A DNA stretch of 14,412 nucleotides from Sulfuricurvum sp. IAE1. GTDB taxonomy: Bacteria; Campylobacterota; Campylobacteria; Campylobacterales; Sulfurimonadaceae. How positions within the stretch are numbered: position 1 is the first letter of the stretch; every line of letters begins with the position of its first letter. The stretch covers positions 1 through 14,412 of the forward strand of contig CAMBHX010000033.1 of assembly GCA_945867285.1 (NCBI GenBank), read 5' to 3'. The position numbers and the translations under genes were made by a program. The notes beneath the pieces are model-generated. The model was not told the origin of the DNA and did not search any database. It saw only the letters and a list, made by a program, of their open reading frames with translations. This document shows, one piece after another, positions 14,291 through 14,412 of this stretch.

Positions 14291-14412
14291 CGAATTGCCG
14301 GTGCATAATCGGTAGTACTGTGCCATCCTGTTGTACCCTTATTAGTTGCTTTATTGTTTTTATTATTTTCTATACCTGATTTTGCACTGCCTGTTGTTCC
14401 AATAGAAGGAAC
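14287..14412 (-). CDS. 3' end of an unidentified gene, possibly another pseudopilin
   Basis: An open frame enters from the right edge and runs 41 codons to TGA at 14289-14287. The visible tail is Asn/Lys/Thr/Gly-rich (IENNKNNKATNKGTTGWH) and ends TTDYAPAIR. Its stop overlaps the next start as ATGA, so it belongs to the same operon. I do not recognise it. By position a fourth prepilin-like gene (GspG/H-like) is plausible, but its N-terminus is outside the window. Confidence 0.55.
   Translation of the reverse strand, partial: VPSIGTTGSAKSGIENNKNNKATNKGTTGWHSTTDYAPAIR

Overview
The window looks like a piece of chromosome from a Campylobacterota (Epsilonproteobacteria) species, most likely a free-living Sulfurimonadaceae type such as Sulfuricurvum or Sulfurimonas. 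This rests on the AT-rich sequence, the Campylobacterota style of the proteins (prepilins of the KAFTMIEL type, an Aer/CetB-like lone PAS protein, Hpt repeats fused to a PAS-like head) and the mix of housekeeping and sensory genes. The species is inferred; no database search was possible.

Left part, minus strand (1-4342). guaA (GMP synthase) runs off the left edge. To its right is a tightly packed minus-strand operon read leftward: a 37-residue lipoprotein, nadB (L-aspartate oxidase, first step of NAD synthesis) and nhaD (Na+/H+ antiporter). The lipoprotein overlaps nadB by 14 bases, and nadB and nhaD share one base (TAATG). A short divergent promoter region (4343-4424) separates this operon from uvrC on the plus strand.

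Middle, plus strand (4425-12018). uvrC (nucleotide excision repair nuclease subunit) is followed after 79 bases by a compact four-gene signalling operon. It encodes a lone Aer-type (probably FAD-binding) PAS protein, a protein with a PAS-like head and two Hpt repeats, a 1063-residue membrane hybrid histidine kinase with a NIT (nitrate/nitrite-type) periplasmic sensor and three receiver domains, and a single-domain CheY-like response regulator. Together they contain every step of a His-Asp-His-Asp phosphorelay: kinase His400, receiver Asp823, Hpt His320, regulator Asp59. One of the two Hpt repeats has lost its phospho-histidine (Ala519), and two of the three receivers are degenerate. No DNA-binding output domain is encoded.

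Right part, minus strand (12211-14412). After a probable terminator and a 192-base convergent gap with inverted repeats, three overlapping or abutting prepilin-like genes plus the 3' end of a fourth gene are read leftward. By N-terminal signature and order they resemble a minor-pseudopilin set (GspI/J/K-like), the probable tip of a type II secretion or type IV pilus-like fibre. No tRNA, rRNA, CRISPR array or insertion sequence was seen.
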